A stretch of DNA of 64,000 nt from an uncultured Clostridia bacterium (GCA_947572415.1 CANPBT010000001.1:31127-95126); one strand, 5' to 3'; shown: positions 7,367 through 16,941, counted from the first letter of the stretch. Notes: a model not told the origin generated them from the letters alone. Made by a program: numbers and translations.

Positions 7367-8439
7367 GCGGGTACGAAAAATACGAAGAGGATATAATTAT
7401 CCTTTCCGGGTTTAATGAGCTGACTTACGAAACAAAGCGCGTATTGCTGTCCGATTTTACAAATCCGTATATCGATTTGAAAAAACACGAAAAATTTCTG
7501 ATTAAAACGCTTTCCGACGGCGTATATAATAATGTGTCGGGTAAATTTTACGACCGCGCGTACCGTGACGGAGTTTTGCGCGGGCTTGCCGAAAAGGGCG
7601 TAAAATGCGTAACGTATTTTTCGGACGGCTACCCCGACAGCCTTAAAAATATTCCGTCTCCGCCCGTAATGCTTTATTGTAAGGGCGATATATCTTTACT
7701 TAAAACAAACTGTTTTTCCGTAGTCGGTTCCAGGCGCGCTTCGCCTAAGACGCTTGCCGACTGTAAAAAAATAGCGGGTGAGCTTACGCTTGCTTTCACC
7801 GTCGTTTCCGGCGTAGCCGACGGCTCCGACAGCGCGGCTGTATGCGGCGCGCTCGACTGCGGCGGGAAAGTAATCTGCGTGCTTGCAAACGGGTTCGACA
7901 GGGTTTATCCCGCAAGCGCCGCAAACCTTTACCGCACCGTTGCCGGGAAGGGCTTGCTTATTTCCGAATATCCGCCCGACGCGGTATGTAAACCCTATCA
8001 CTTCCCCGTGCGCAACAGAATAATCGCCGGGCTTTCGAGGGGCGTTCTGGTAGTCGCCGCAGCGGAAAAGAGCGGCGCGCTGATTACTGCGGATTACGCC
8101 GCGGACTACGGCAGAGACGTATTCGCGTTTCCTTACGGCATAGGTTCGCCCGCGGGCGCGGGGTGCAACGCGCTTATTAAAAACGGGGCTTATCTTACCG
8201 AAAATATACTTGACATATTCCTTAAATATGGTTTAGACTGTAATACGCAAAACCGACCTCGGCTTTCCGAAGAGGAAAACGAGGTGTATAACGTAATAAA
8301 AAGTACGGGTCAGGCGTTTTTGCCGCAGATTGCGCAAAAGCTCGGCAAACCGTCGTTCCGCCTCATCCCCTTGCTGTCCTCGCTTGAGATAAAGGGGCTT
8401 ATAGTAAGGCTGGGCGGAAACAGGTATTCGGTTATTTAA
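7363..8439 (+). CDS. dprA: DNA-processing protein DprA (Smf)
   Basis: Binds incoming single-stranded DNA and loads RecA during natural transformation. It is 358 residues: an N-terminal helical region, a Rossmann-like DprA domain (VVGSRRASPKT near residue 119, VVSGVADGSDSAA near 147, VRNRIIAGLSRGVLVV near 214) and a C-terminal winged-helix domain (about 300-358). It starts inside the comM stop and lies 21 bp before topA, an order common in Firmicutes. Confidence 0.96.
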   Translation: MSGYEKYEEDIIILSGFNELTYETKRVLLSDFTNPYIDLKKHEKFLIKTLSDGVYNNVSGKFYDRAYRDGVLRGLAEKGVKCVTYFSDGYPDSLKNIPSPPVMLYCKGDISLLKTNCFSVVGSRRASPKTLADCKKIAGELTLAFTVVSGVADGSDSAAVCGALDCGGKVICVLANGFDRVYPASAANLYRTVAGKGLLISEYPPDAVCKPYHFPVRNRIIAGLSRGVLVVAAAEKSGALITADYAADYGRDVFAFPYGIGSPAGAGCNALIKNGAYLTENILDIFLKYGLDCNTQNRPRLSEEENEVYNVIKSTGQAFLPQIAQKLGKPSFRLIPLLSSLEIKGLIVRLGGNRYSVI

Positions 8440-8460
8440 CTATCATAGAGAGGCTATTAT

Positions 8461-10785
8461 ATGGATTTGATTATCGTCGAATCGCCGTCCAAGGCGAAAA
8501 CAATTTCAAAGTATTTAAAAGGCAAATACAAGGTCGACGCTTCGGGCGGGCACGTTCGTGATTTGCCGGAAAAGACGCTCGGCGTCAGGATAACTTCCAA
8601 CTTCGAACCCAAATACGAAATCACGCCAAGCAAAAAAGAGGTTATAAAGAGGCTTGAAGCGGAGGCGAAGAAAGCCAACAAAGTATATCTTGCGACCGAC
8701 CCCGACCGCGAGGGCGAGGCTATCAGCTGGCATTTGCAGACCGTTTTAGGGCTCGACGAAAACGGCGACAACAGGATAGAATTCAACGAAATTTCGCCTA
8801 CGGCGGTCAAAAACGCTTTGACCTGCCCGAGGAGAATAAACTATAACCTCGTCGACGCGCAGCAGGCGCGGAGGGTTTTGGACAGACTCGTGGGGTATAA
8901 ACTTTCGCCCCTTTTGAACAACCGTATCCAGAACGGACTTTCTGCTGGCAGAGTACAGTCCGTGGCGCTTCGCTTAATCGTCGACAGAGAGCGCGAAATT
9001 CAGGCGTTCGTCCCCGACGAATACTGGACGTTTACAGCTATGCTGCAGGATACCGCGGCCAAGTACGTGCCTTTCAAGGCTGTGTACCAGTGCAAAAAGA
9101 ACGGCGAAAGCATAGGCAAGGAGCTTGCCGACAAGGTTGAAGAAGCGGTTAAAAATTCGCCGTTTACCATAACCAAAGTTAAAAAAGGCGTAACCAGGCA
9201 GCACGCGCCCGCGCCTTTCACGACCTCGTCGTTACAGCAGGACGCGTCGAATAAATTCGGTATGACCTCGCCCGAAACAATGCTTGTCGCACAGCATCTG
9301 TACGAGGGTATGGACGTGGGCGGCGACCATATCGCGCTGATTACTTATATCAGGACCGACTCTGTCCGCGTTTCGAAAGAGGCGCAGGACGGCGCGCTCG
9401 AATTCATTAAAAAGGAATACGGCGAGGAGTACGCGCCCGAAAAACCCAACTATTACGCGACCAAAAAGGGCGCGCAGGACGCGCACGAGGCAATTCGCCC
9501 CATTAACCTTGCCGTTACCCCCGCAAGCGTTAAAAACGCGCTTGATAAAAAACACTACAACGTATACAAGCTTATTTACGACAGATTTATAGCTTCGCAG
9601 ATGGCGGAGGCAAAATATAACTCTATGCAGGTCGACGCCGAATCCGCCGGGTACACGTTCAAAGCGAGCGGCAAGGCGATGCTGTTTGCGGGCTATCTCG
9701 CGGCGTATCAGGAGGCGGCGAAAGCCGACGACGAGGAAGAGAGCGCCAAGCTTCTTCCCCCCGTCGAGGAGGGCGACGCGGTAAATTTAATCGAGCTAAA
9801 CAAAGAACAGAAATTCACCAAGCCGCCTTTGAGGTATACCGACGCTTCGCTCGTCAAAGCGATGGAGGAAAAGGGCATAGGCAGACCTTCCACCTATGCT
9901 TCGATTATTTCGGTGCTCACAAAACGCCGTTACGTCGAAAAGGACGGCAAATATATGGTGCCTACCGAAGTTGCGTACAAAATAACCGATATGCTCGTCA
10001 AGTATTTTAACGACATTATGGACGTCGGCTTTACCGCGCATATGGAGGACGACCTCGACAAAATCGAAGAGGGCGGGTGCGACTGGCATAAAATAATCGC
10101 GGATTTTTATCCCGGATTTGCCGAACAGCTTAAAACGGCTTCCACCGAGGGCGACGAGCCTACCGACGTCAAGTGCGAAAAGTGCGGCAGCCCCATGATA
10201 AGGCGCACGGGTAAATACGGCAAGTATCTCGCTTGCTCGAATTATCCCGCATGCTCTAACATAGTCAGCGAAAGCGAAGTTGAGGTTTCGGAAATGCGTT
10301 GCCCCAAGTGCGGCGCGAATATGATTGTAAAGAGCGGGAAATTCGGTAAATTCCTCGCCTGCCCCAACTATCCCGAGTGCTCGTCGATACTGCCTATCGA
10401 CGCAAAGACCACCGAGGAAAAATGCACGGAGTGCGGCACTTACCTGCTGCTTAAAAAGGGCAGATACGGCAACTTCCTCGAATGCCCCAAATGCGGCACG
10501 AAGAGGCCGCAGACCTCCGAGGACGGGGCTACGTCCGCAGAAAAAACGGAGGGAGTGTGCCCCGACTGCGGCAAGCCCATGCGCAGAATGCGCTCGAAAA
10601 CGGGTAAGATATATTACGGCTGTACGGGCTATCCCGAATGCAAATTTTTGAGCTGGGATATCCCCACGGGCGGCAAGTGCCCCAAGTGCGGGAAATTCCT
10701 TATAAGGCGTGGCGAAAAAATAAAGTGCTCGGATAAGAACTGCGACTATTCCGAAGCAGCGCCCGCCGCGGAAAATGAAGGTTAA
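8461..10785 (+). CDS. topA: DNA topoisomerase I
   Basis: Type IA topoisomerase relaxing negative supercoils. It is 774 residues, with an N-terminal TOPRIM domain (IVESPSKAKTI, ATDPDREGEAISWH) and the catalytic tyrosine in TYIRTDSVR (Tyr296). The C-terminus carries five four-cysteine zinc-ribbon units between about residues 572 and 770, at the upper end for the family. The last 11 nt overlap trmFO. AGAGAGG precedes the ATG. Confidence 0.97.
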   Translation: MDLIIVESPSKAKTISKYLKGKYKVDASGGHVRDLPEKTLGVRITSNFEPKYEITPSKKEVIKRLEAEAKKANKVYLATDPDREGEAISWHLQTVLGLDENGDNRIEFNEISPTAVKNALTCPRRINYNLVDAQQARRVLDRLVGYKLSPLLNNRIQNGLSAGRVQSVALRLIVDREREIQAFVPDEYWTFTAMLQDTAAKYVPFKAVYQCKKNGESIGKELADKVEEAVKNSPFTITKVKKGVTRQHAPAPFTTSSLQQDASNKFGMTSPETMLVAQHLYEGMDVGGDHIALITYIRTDSVRVSKEAQDGALEFIKKEYGEEYAPEKPNYYATKKGAQDAHEAIRPINLAVTPASVKNALDKKHYNVYKLIYDRFIASQMAEAKYNSMQVDAESAGYTFKASGKAMLFAGYLAAYQEAAKADDEEESAKLLPPVEEGDAVNLIELNKEQKFTKPPLRYTDASLVKAMEEKGIGRPSTYASIISVLTKRRYVEKDGKYMVPTEVAYKITDMLVKYFNDIMDVGFTAHMEDDLDKIEEGGCDWHKIIADFYPGFAEQLKTASTEGDEPTDVKCEKCGSPMIRRTGKYGKYLACSNYPACSNIVSESEVEVSEMRCPKCGANMIVKSGKFGKFLACPNYPECSSILPIDAKTTEEKCTECGTYLLLKKGRYGNFLECPKCGTKRPQTSEDGATSAEKTEGVCPDCGKPMRRMRSKTGKIYYGCTGYPECKFLSWDIPTGGKCPKCGKFLIRRGEKIKCSDKNCDYSEAAPAAENEG

Positions 10786-12067
10786 GATAGTAGGCGCGGG
10801 GCTTGCCGGCTCGGAGGCGGCGCTGTATCTCGCAAATCGCGGAGTACGGGTTGAGCTGTACGATATCAAACCCCGTTCGTTTACGCCCGCGCACTCGGAT
10901 ACAAATTTCGGCGAGCTCGTATGTTCGAACTCGCTTAAAGGCAGCGACCCGTACACCAACGCGTGCGGACTTTTAAAAGAGGAAATGCGCGTGTTCGGTT
11001 CGGTTATGCTCGAAGCGGCGGAAGAAAGCAAGGTGCCCGCGGGCGGTGCACTCGCCGTCGAAAGAGAGGCTTTTGCGCGGCATATTACGCGGCGAATTAA
11101 AGAAAACCAAAATATAACTGTAATTTGCGAAGAAGTTACAAGCGTGCCCGACGGGTGGGTTATTATATCCACCGGCCCGCTTACAGCAGCCGCGCTCGCC
11201 GAGGATATCCGAGGCATATGCGGGGGCGGACTGAATTTTTACGACGCTTCCGCGCCCATAGTATCGCGCGAGAGCATAGATTTTGAAAAGTGCTTTTACG
11301 GCGACAGATACGGCAAGGGCGGCGACGACTATATCAACTGTCCTCTGACGAAAGAGGAGTACGAAAGTTTCGTTGACGCGCTCATATGCGCCGACAAAGT
11401 TATTTTGCACGACTTCGAAAAGAGAGAAATTTTCGAAGGGTGCATGCCCGTCGAGGTTATGGCGGCGCGCGGCAAGGACAGCTTGCGGTTCGCCATGTTG
11501 AAGCCCGTGGGGCTTAAAGACAAGGACGGCAATAAGTATTACGCGGTGCTGCAACTTCGTAAGGAAAATAAAGAGGGCACGGCGTATAATCTTGTCGGCT
11601 TTCAGACGAATCTGAAGTTTGGCGAACAGAAGCGCGTGTTCTCGATGATACCCGCGCTTGCAAATGCGGAGTACCTGCGGTACGGCGTTATGCACCGCAA
11701 CACGTACATAAATTCGCCCGCGTGCCTCAACGCCGATTTTTCGTTGAAAAGTAAGCCCGAAGTGTTCTTCGCAGGGCAGATAACGGGCGTCGAGGGCTAC
11801 GTCGAATCGGCCGCGAGCGGACTTTTAGCCGCAATACATATGTTTGAAAAAATCAACGGCAGGCAGCCGCAAATCCCCGACAATACTACGGTTATGGGCG
11901 CGTTGTCGGCGCATATATCGGGGGCGACGGAAAATTTCCAGCCTATGAACGCAAACTTCGGTATTTTAAAGCCCGCCGAAAAAAGAATAAAGGACAAAAA
12001 GCAGCGCTATGCGTACCTTGCGGAACGCGCGTTGAAAAGCATAAAAGCGTACAAGGAGTTATTATGA
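10775..12067 (+). CDS. trmFO: Folate/FAD-dependent tRNA m5U54 methyltransferase TrmFO
   Basis: Methylates U54 in the T loop of tRNA using methylenetetrahydrofolate and FADH2. It is 430 residues, starting with the FAD-binding [14 protein letters not shown] motif and containing ELVCSNSLK and a C-terminal [21 protein letters not shown] block. It overlaps topA by 11 nt and hslV by 4 nt. The topA-trmFO-hslVU order is typical, although xerC is absent between trmFO and hslV. Confidence 0.96.
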   Translation: MKVKIVGAGLAGSEAALYLANRGVRVELYDIKPRSFTPAHSDTNFGELVCSNSLKGSDPYTNACGLLKEEMRVFGSVMLEAAEESKVPAGGALAVEREAFARHITRRIKENQNITVICEEVTSVPDGWVIISTGPLTAAALAEDIRGICGGGLNFYDASAPIVSRESIDFEKCFYGDRYGKGGDDYINCPLTKEEYESFVDALICADKVILHDFEKREIFEGCMPVEVMAARGKDSLRFAMLKPVGLKDKDGNKYYAVLQLRKENKEGTAYNLVGFQTNLKFGEQKRVFSMIPALANAEYLRYGVMHRNTYINSPACLNADFSLKSKPEVFFAGQITGVEGYVESAASGLLAAIHMFEKINGRQPQIPDNTTVMGALSAHISGATENFQPMNANFGILKPAEKRIKDKKQRYAYLAERALKSIKAYKELL

Positions 12068-12600
12068 CTGAATTTCATGCAACTACTATTTGCGGAGTAA
12101 AAAAGGACGGCAAAACCGCGATAGCGGGCGACGGTCAGGTGACCATGGGCGAAAGCGTAATATTCAAAAACAGCGCGACCAAGGTAAGGCGTATCTACGG
12201 CGGCAACGTCGTTTTGGGCTTTGCCGGTTCGGTTTCGGACGCGTTTTCGCTGAGCGAGAAGTTCGAGGGTATGCTCAATAAATTTTCAGGCAACCTTATG
12301 CGCTCCGCGGTGGAGCTTGCCGAGCTCTGGCGTTCGGACAAAGCCGTAAGAAAGCTCGAAGCTTTGATGATAGTCGCCGATAAGGACACTATGCTTATAG
12401 TTTCCGGCACGGGTGAAGTAATAGAGCCCGACGACGGAATAGCGGCGATAGGCAGCGGCGGCAACTATGCCCTTGCGGCGGCGCGCGCACTGTATCAGAA
12501 TACCGAATTTTCCGCAGAAGAAATAGCAAAAAAATCGCTTAAAATTGCAAGTGAAATCTGTGTATATACTAACGATAACATTAAGGTAGAAACTATATAA
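12064..12600 (+). CDS. hslV: ATP-dependent protease proteolytic subunit HslV
   Basis: The 178-residue threonine-protease subunit of the HslUV (ClpQY) complex. The HATTI segment near the N-terminus holds the catalytic Thr exposed by removal of the leader residues, and GDGQVT and AGSVSDAF are family motifs. It is separated from hslU by 243 bp of repeats and hairpins, unusual for a normally tightly coupled pair. Confidence 0.96.
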   Translation: MTEFHATTICGVKKDGKTAIAGDGQVTMGESVIFKNSATKVRRIYGGNVVLGFAGSVSDAFSLSEKFEGMLNKFSGNLMRSAVELAELWRSDKAVRKLEALMIVADKDTMLIVSGTGEVIEPDDGIAAIGSGGNYALAAARALYQNTEFSAEEIAKKSLKIASEICVYTNDNIKVETI

Positions 12601-12604
12601 TACG

Positions 12605-12650
12605 CCGCAAAAAGTAAGCGAAACGGCTTTCGCGTTAAAACTTTTTAAGG
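12605..12650 (+). repeat. Family-C bulged hairpin, copy 1
   Basis: Just after the hslV stop: stem-1 arms 12609-12615 (AAAAAGT) and 12640-12646 (ACTTTTT), AA bulge 12616-12617, stem-2 arms 12618-12623 (GCGAAA) and 12628-12633 (TTTCGC), loop CGGC, and a 3' bulge GTTAAA. Same architecture as the copies at 12734, 49406 and 4267 (minus). Confidence 0.6.
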
Positions 12651-12659
12651 CAAATAAAT

Positions 12660-12713
12660 ACCTCATTCGTCTTTGCCTTCACGGCAAAGCCACATACCCC
12701 CAATGGGAAGGCT
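12660..12713. repeat. Family-A (CTTCCCC/CCTCAT) dispersed repeat
   Basis: A degenerate unit: CCTCATTCGTC, a TTTGCC/GGCAAA hairpin, then a decayed CCCCCAATGGGAAGG arm. Related to units at 20552, 22290, 32836, 32970, 41371, 41909, 46845 and 56092. Confidence 0.6.
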
Positions 12714-12731
12714 ATAAAAATGAATAATGCC

Positions 12732-12830
12732 GAAAAGCGGCAAGGTTGAATTTAGTTCAACCGTTAAGCCGCTTTACGACAAAAAAATAAAATTCGCCGC
12801 AAATGTTTTGCGTAGCAAAGCATTTGAGCG
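12732..12830 (+). repeat. Family-C bulged hairpin fused to family-B-like palindrome, upstream of hslU
   Basis: Stem-1 12734-12741/12768-12775 (AAAGCGGC with GCCGCTTT), AA bulge, stem-2 12744-12750/12756-12762 (GGTTGAA with TTCAACC), 5-nt loop, GTTAA bulge, then ACGACAAAAAAAT. A second palindrome (GCAAATGTTTTGC with GCAAAGCATTTG, about 12796-12829) follows and ends just before the hslU ribosome-binding site. The copy at 49405 has the same spacing with compensatory arm changes. Confidence 0.7.
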
Positions 12831-12843
12831 AGAAAGGAAATCT

Positions 12844-14154
12844 ATGGATTTGACACCCAAGCAGATAGTTCACGAACTCAATAAACACATCATAGGGCAG
12901 GCGGAAGCGAAAAAGGCGGTTGCAATCGCGCTTCGTAACCGTTACAGAAGGAGCTGTCTTTCCACCGAATTACAGGAAGAAATCACGCCCAAAAACATTA
13001 TTATGAAAGGCCCTACGGGCGTCGGCAAAACGGAAATAGCAAGGAGGCTTGCTAAGCTCGTCAAGGCGCCTTTTCTTAAAGTCGAGGCGACGAAGTATAC
13101 CGAAGTTGGCTACGTCGGGCGCGACGTCGAGTCGATGGTGCGAGATTTGGCGGAGTGCGCAATACGCCTCGTCAAGGAAGAAAAGACCGCGGAAGTGAGC
13201 TTCCGCGCTACCGCCACGGCGGAGCGCAAAATTGCAAAAGTGCTTGCGGAAGCCCGTAAAAGCGAACGGGGCGAAACCGCGAAAGAGGTTTTCGAGCAGC
13301 AGCTCGTCGACGATATACACGCGGGCAAATACGACGGTACCGTTATAGAGATAGAAGTGAACGACGTGCCCAAGCCTTTGGAGCTTTCTCCCGGCAGCGG
13401 CGCGGCGATTGATCTGGGCTCGATTTTCAGCGGTATGGGCATGCACAGAAAGAAGAAGCGCAAAATCACCGTAAAGGAAGCGAAGAGCCTTATTATCGCA
13501 GAGGAAGCGGATAAGCTTATCGATAACGACGCGGTAAACGCCGAAGCCATAAGGCGCGCGGAAAACGACGGCATTATCTTTATCGACGAAATAGATAAAA
13601 TCGCGGGCAAGGGCAACCACGGCGCTGACGTTTCGCGCGAGGGGGTTCAGCGCGACATTCTGCCCATTGTCGAGGGATGTACGGTTATGACCAAATACGG
13701 CCCCGTCAAAACCGATTATATTCTGTTTATCGCCGCGGGCGCTTTCCACGTATCCAAGGTGGAGGACTTAATCCCCGAGCTTCAGGGCAGATTCCCTATT
13801 CAGGTCGAGCTGCAAAGCCTGACGAAAGAGGATTTTATCAATATTCTGACACAGCCGCAGAATTCGATTACTATGCAGTACTCCGCATTGCTTGCGGTGG
13901 ATAATATCGATTTGCATTTCACGCCCGACGCAATCGAAAAGATTGCCGAAATTTCCGAGGACGTGAATGCGACGAGCGAGGACATAGGCGCGCGCCGCCT
14001 GCACACCGTTATGGAAAGGCTTTTGGAGGATATTTCCTATAACGCGGGCGGCAACGATTATCCCGTCGTTCAGGTCGACGTCAACGCCAGATACGTTGAA
14101 GAGCATCTTGAAAATATTATCAAGAACCGCGATTTGAAAAAATACGTGCTGTAG
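12844..14154 (+). CDS. hslU: HslU ATPase subunit of the HslUV protease
   Basis: The AAA+ unfoldase (436 residues) that feeds substrates to HslV. N-terminal MDLTPKQIVHELNKHIIGQ is the family start; Walker A GPTGVGKTE is near residue 57 and Walker B IIFIDEIDKI near residue 240. The intermediate I domain lies between them. I set the start at ATG 12844 (GAAAGGA upstream); the open frame further upstream runs through the repeat. A family-B element begins at its TAG stop. Confidence 0.96.
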   Translation: MDLTPKQIVHELNKHIIGQAEAKKAVAIALRNRYRRSCLSTELQEEITPKNIIMKGPTGVGKTEIARRLAKLVKAPFLKVEATKYTEVGYVGRDVESMVRDLAECAIRLVKEEKTAEVSFRATATAERKIAKVLAEARKSERGETAKEVFEQQLVDDIHAGKYDGTVIEIEVNDVPKPLELSPGSGAAIDLGSIFSGMGMHRKKKRKITVKEAKSLIIAEEADKLIDNDAVNAEAIRRAENDGIIFIDEIDKIAGKGNHGADVSREGVQRDILPIVEGCTVMTKYGPVKTDYILFIAAGAFHVSKVEDLIPELQGRFPIQVELQSLTKEDFINILTQPQNSITMQYSALLAVDNIDLHFTPDAIEKIAEISEDVNATSEDIGARRLHTVMERLLEDISYNAGGNDYPVVQVDVNARYVEEHLENIIKNRDLKKYVL

Positions 14155-14188
14155 TTCACAAAAATTTGCTCGCAAAATATTTGAGCGA
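14155..14188. repeat. Family-B palindrome at the hslU stop codon
   Basis: TTCACAAAAATTTGC begins at the base after the TAG stop, and a partly decayed mirror arm follows (GCAAAATATTTGAGCG). It ends at the hisS ribosome-binding site. Confidence 0.55.
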
Positions 14189-14200
14189 AAGGATTTTTAT

Positions 14201-15445
14201 ATGATAAATATACCCAAGGGCACGAAGGACGTTCTGCCCTCAGATTCCTATAAATGGCAGTATATCGAGGATACCGCGCGCGAGGTTGCCCGCGCTTTCA
14301 ACATAAGCGAAATCCGCACGCCGACATTCGAGCATACCGAGCTTTTCAGCCGCGGCGTGGGTGAAACAACCGACGTAGTCAATAAAGAGATGTATACGTT
14401 CGAGGACAAGGGCGGCAGAAGCATTACCCTCAAACCCGAGGGCACGGCGGGCGCGGCGAGAATGTTCATCGAAAACGGACTTGCAAGCTCGCCCATGCCT
14501 CTTAAAGCTTTTTACGTTACGCCCGCATTCCGCTACGAAAGGCCGCAGGCGGGCAGACTCAGAGAGTTCCACCAGTTCGGCATAGAGGTTTTCGGCTCCG
14601 AAAATTATCACACCGACGCGGAAGTCATATTCGCGGCGTCTACGTTTTTAAAAAAGCTTGGCGTGAAAACGCGGCTCGAAATAAATTCGATAGGCTGCAA
14701 AAGCTGCCGCGCCGAGTATAACGCCGCGCTTAAAGGATATTTTAAACCCCACCTTGCCGAAATGTGCGAAACGTGTAACTCGCGGTTTGAAAAGAACCCG
14801 TTGCGTATGCTCGACTGCAAGGAAGAGGGTTGCAGAAAATTTACCGCGGCCGCGCCGAAAATCACAGATTATCTCTGCCCCGAATGTAAGGCGCACTTCG
14901 ACGGAGTCAGAAACCTTTTGACGGATTTGGGTATCGATTATACGGTTAACCCCCGCATAGTGCGCGGGTTAGACTATTATTCGCGTACGGTGTTCGAGTT
15001 TGTTTCCGGCGAAATCGGCGCGCAGGGCACCGTTTGCGGCGGCGGAAGATACGACGGGCTTATTGAGGAGCTGGGCGGAAAATCCCTGCCCGCTATAGGT
15101 TTTGCCGCGGGTATCGAAAGGCTCATGCTGCTTATGGACAACACGGGCGCAGCCTTCCCCGAAAGGCAAAAGCCCCGAATATATATCGCGGGTATGGACG
15201 AAAAGACGCGCGCAGCGGCTTTCAAAATAGCGGCTGAGTTACGTCTTAAAGGCGTAAATGCCGAGTGCGACCTTATGAACCGCTCCGTAAAGGCGCAGTT
15301 CAAATATGCGGACAAGCTGGGTGCGGAGTACGTCGCCGTTATCGGCGAAACCGAGATTGTAAGCGGCGAAGTTACTTTAAAAAATATGAAAGACGGAACG
15401 CAGTCCGCGGTTAAAACAACACAAATTTACTCATACATACAATAG
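14201..15445 (+). CDS. hisS: Histidyl-tRNA synthetase
   Basis: Class II synthetase charging tRNA-His. It is 414 residues, starting at IPKGTKDVLP, with motif 1 EIRTPTFEHTELF, motif 2 FRYERPQAGRLREFHQFG, the HisA loop RGLDYYSRTVFEF and motif 3 GFAAGIERLML. The anticodon-binding domain spans about 315-414. A four-Cys insert (residues 167-230) is common in Firmicutes HisRS. GAAAGGA precedes the ATG. Confidence 0.97.
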   Translation: MINIPKGTKDVLPSDSYKWQYIEDTAREVARAFNISEIRTPTFEHTELFSRGVGETTDVVNKEMYTFEDKGGRSITLKPEGTAGAARMFIENGLASSPMPLKAFYVTPAFRYERPQAGRLREFHQFGIEVFGSENYHTDAEVIFAASTFLKKLGVKTRLEINSIGCKSCRAEYNAALKGYFKPHLAEMCETCNSRFEKNPLRMLDCKEEGCRKFTAAAPKITDYLCPECKAHFDGVRNLLTDLGIDYTVNPRIVRGLDYYSRTVFEFVSGEIGAQGTVCGGGRYDGLIEELGGKSLPAIGFAAGIERLMLLMDNTGAAFPERQKPRIYIAGMDEKTRAAAFKIAAELRLKGVNAECDLMNRSVKAQFKYADKLGAEYVAVIGETEIVSGEVTLKNMKDGTQSAVKTTQIYSYIQ

Positions 15446-15453
15446 GAGGAGCT

Positions 15454-15768
15454 ATGGTAAAAGAAATAAACGTTAAGGAATTCGACGAGCTTTTAAAGGG
15501 TGAAAAACCCGTGGTATGCGATTTTTACGCGACCTGGTGCGGCCCCTGCAAGATGCTTGCACCCGTAATGGATACGGTAAGCGAGCAGTTCGGGGATAAG
15601 GCGGAATTCGTAAAATGCGACGTGGATAAAAATCACGAGCTTGCGGCGCGCTACGGCATAATGTCGATACCCTTCGTTGCGGTTTTCGACAAGGGCGAGC
15701 AGAAAGCGAAAACTCTGGGATATATGTCGAAAAGCGAAGCGGAAAAGTTTTTAAACGATAACCTTTAA
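15454..15768 (+). CDS. trxA: Thioredoxin
   Basis: A 104-residue thioredoxin with the redox motif WCGPC (Cys29, Cys32) and the conserved cis-Pro in SIPFVAVF. It is a cytoplasmic disulfide reductase. A strong AGGAGGAG lies before the ATG, 8 bp after hisS. Its TAA shares a base with the next ATG, so co-translation with the aldo-keto reductase is likely. Confidence 0.95.
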   Translation: MVKEINVKEFDELLKGEKPVVCDFYATWCGPCKMLAPVMDTVSEQFGDKAEFVKCDVDKNHELAARYGIMSIPFVAVFDKGEQKAKTLGYMSKSEAEKFLNDNL

Positions 15769-16724
15769 TGAAATTTGCCGAAGTAAGCGGTTGTAACAAG
15801 CCCGTATCAAAAATTATTTTCGGTTGCTCTGGCAACGCTATGCGCCGCGGAAAAAACTGCGACGAAATTCTTGACGCGGCATTTTCGGCGGGGATAAACT
15901 CGTTCGACACCGCGCGCGGCTACGGGGCAAGCGAATGGACGCTGGGCGACTGGATTAACCGCCGCGGTATCCGCGACGACGTTACGGTTATTTCGAAGGG
16001 CGCGCTTCACGGTTTATTCGGAAACAATCGCGTTAATGAAAAGTGCATACGCGCCGACCTCGAAAAATCAATAACCGCGCTTAACTGCGGCTATATCGAT
16101 ATTTATCTTTTGCACCGCGACAACCCGAAAGTACCCGCGGGCGAGTTTGTCGGGCTTTTGAACGAATTCAAAAGCAAAGGTTACGTAAAAGCTTTCGGCG
16201 TTTCTAACTGGACTTACGAGAGGATAAAGGAAGCCAACGCCTACGCCGAAAAACATAATCTTGCGCCGTTTACCGTTTCGGAGCCGCATTTTTCGCTTGC
16301 GGTTGCGGGGCGGTGGACGTGGATAGGCTGTACGTCGGTCACGGGTGAAAAGCACGCCGGCGAGCGGGAGTGGTATAAAAACACCGGTTTGCCGCTGTTC
16401 GCGTTTTCGCCTCTGGGCGGCGGATTTTTGTCGGGCAGGGTGAGAGGCGACGATATAAAGCGCACGTCGAAGAGTATGCCGCACGCTATGCGCGTTACCT
16501 TTTTGTCGGAGGAAAACGCAAAAAGGCTCAGGCGTTTGGAGGCGCTTTCGCGGGAAACGGGTTTTACCGTCGCGCAAATAGCTCTTTCATACGTAATAAA
16601 TTCGGGGCTGAACGCTTTTGCGATTACGGGCAGCAACAGGGTGCAAACGGTTTTGGACAGCGCCGCCGCGGCAGATATAACGCTTACGGCGGAACAAATA
16701 AATTATCTTGAAAACGAACAGTAA
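15768..16724 (+). CDS. Aldo/keto reductase
   Basis: A 318-residue NAD(P)H-dependent oxidoreductase of the AKR TIM-barrel family. The catalytic tetrad is visible: Asp and Tyr in FDTARGYGASE, Lys in VISKGALH and His in IYLLHRDNP. The C-terminal ITGSNRVQTV segment is a cofactor-binding loop. Substrate unknown. It shares one base with the trxA stop and ends at a strong bidirectional terminator. Confidence 0.9.
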   Translation: MKFAEVSGCNKPVSKIIFGCSGNAMRRGKNCDEILDAAFSAGINSFDTARGYGASEWTLGDWINRRGIRDDVTVISKGALHGLFGNNRVNEKCIRADLEKSITALNCGYIDIYLLHRDNPKVPAGEFVGLLNEFKSKGYVKAFGVSNWTYERIKEANAYAEKHNLAPFTVSEPHFSLAVAGRWTWIGCTSVTGEKHAGEREWYKNTGLPLFAFSPLGGGFLSGRVRGDDIKRTSKSMPHAMRVTFLSEENAKRLRRLEALSRETGFTVAQIALSYVINSGLNAFAITGSNRVQTVLDSAAAADITLTAEQINYLENEQ

Positions 16725-16726
16725 AT

Positions 16727-16760
16727 AAACAGCGGCGGAGCAAAAGCTCCGCCGCTGTTT
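16727..16760. terminator. Bidirectional intrinsic terminator
   Basis: A 15-bp perfect stem (16727-16741 with 16746-16760) with AAAA loop, flanked by A/T runs on both sides. It serves the aldo-keto reductase on plus and the micro-protein on minus. Confidence 0.9.
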
Positions 16761-16914
16761 AAATTTCATTGAGTTCTTTTAAAAGTTCAATATGCCGTAT
16801 AAGGTCGTTTACGGTACGTTCGGGTTTTTTTAACTTTTTGTCGAGTTTTTCAAGCTCCGCATTGATTTCGGTAATCCTTTCCGCTTTGTTTTGTTCGGTA
16901 AAATCGTACTGCAT
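16759..16914 (-). CDS. Small coiled-coil protein (51 aa), unknown function
   Basis: An ATG on the minus strand with TAAGGAG 9 nt upstream opens a 51-residue frame. The product is highly charged (Glu/Lys-rich) with Leu and Ile at heptad-like spacing and should form a helix or coiled coil. No family is recognised. It lies downstream of the two-HTH repressor on the same strand, behind 280 bp of hairpins. Its stop overlaps the terminator stem. Good ribosome-binding site and amino-acid composition argue for a real gene. Confidence 0.6.
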   Translation of the reverse strand: MQYDFTEQNKAERITEINAELEKLDKKLKKPERTVNDLIRHIELLKELNEI

Positions 16915-16941
16915 TTATGTAAGCTCCTTAAAAAATAAAAG

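Noticed and set aside
9796..11217. Long minus-strand open frame (over 470 codons) opposite topA and trmFO
   Set aside because: It lies entirely antisense to two clear genes, has low-complexity Ala/Arg/Phe-rich composition and no start context; it is a consequence of codon bias in a GC-rich region.
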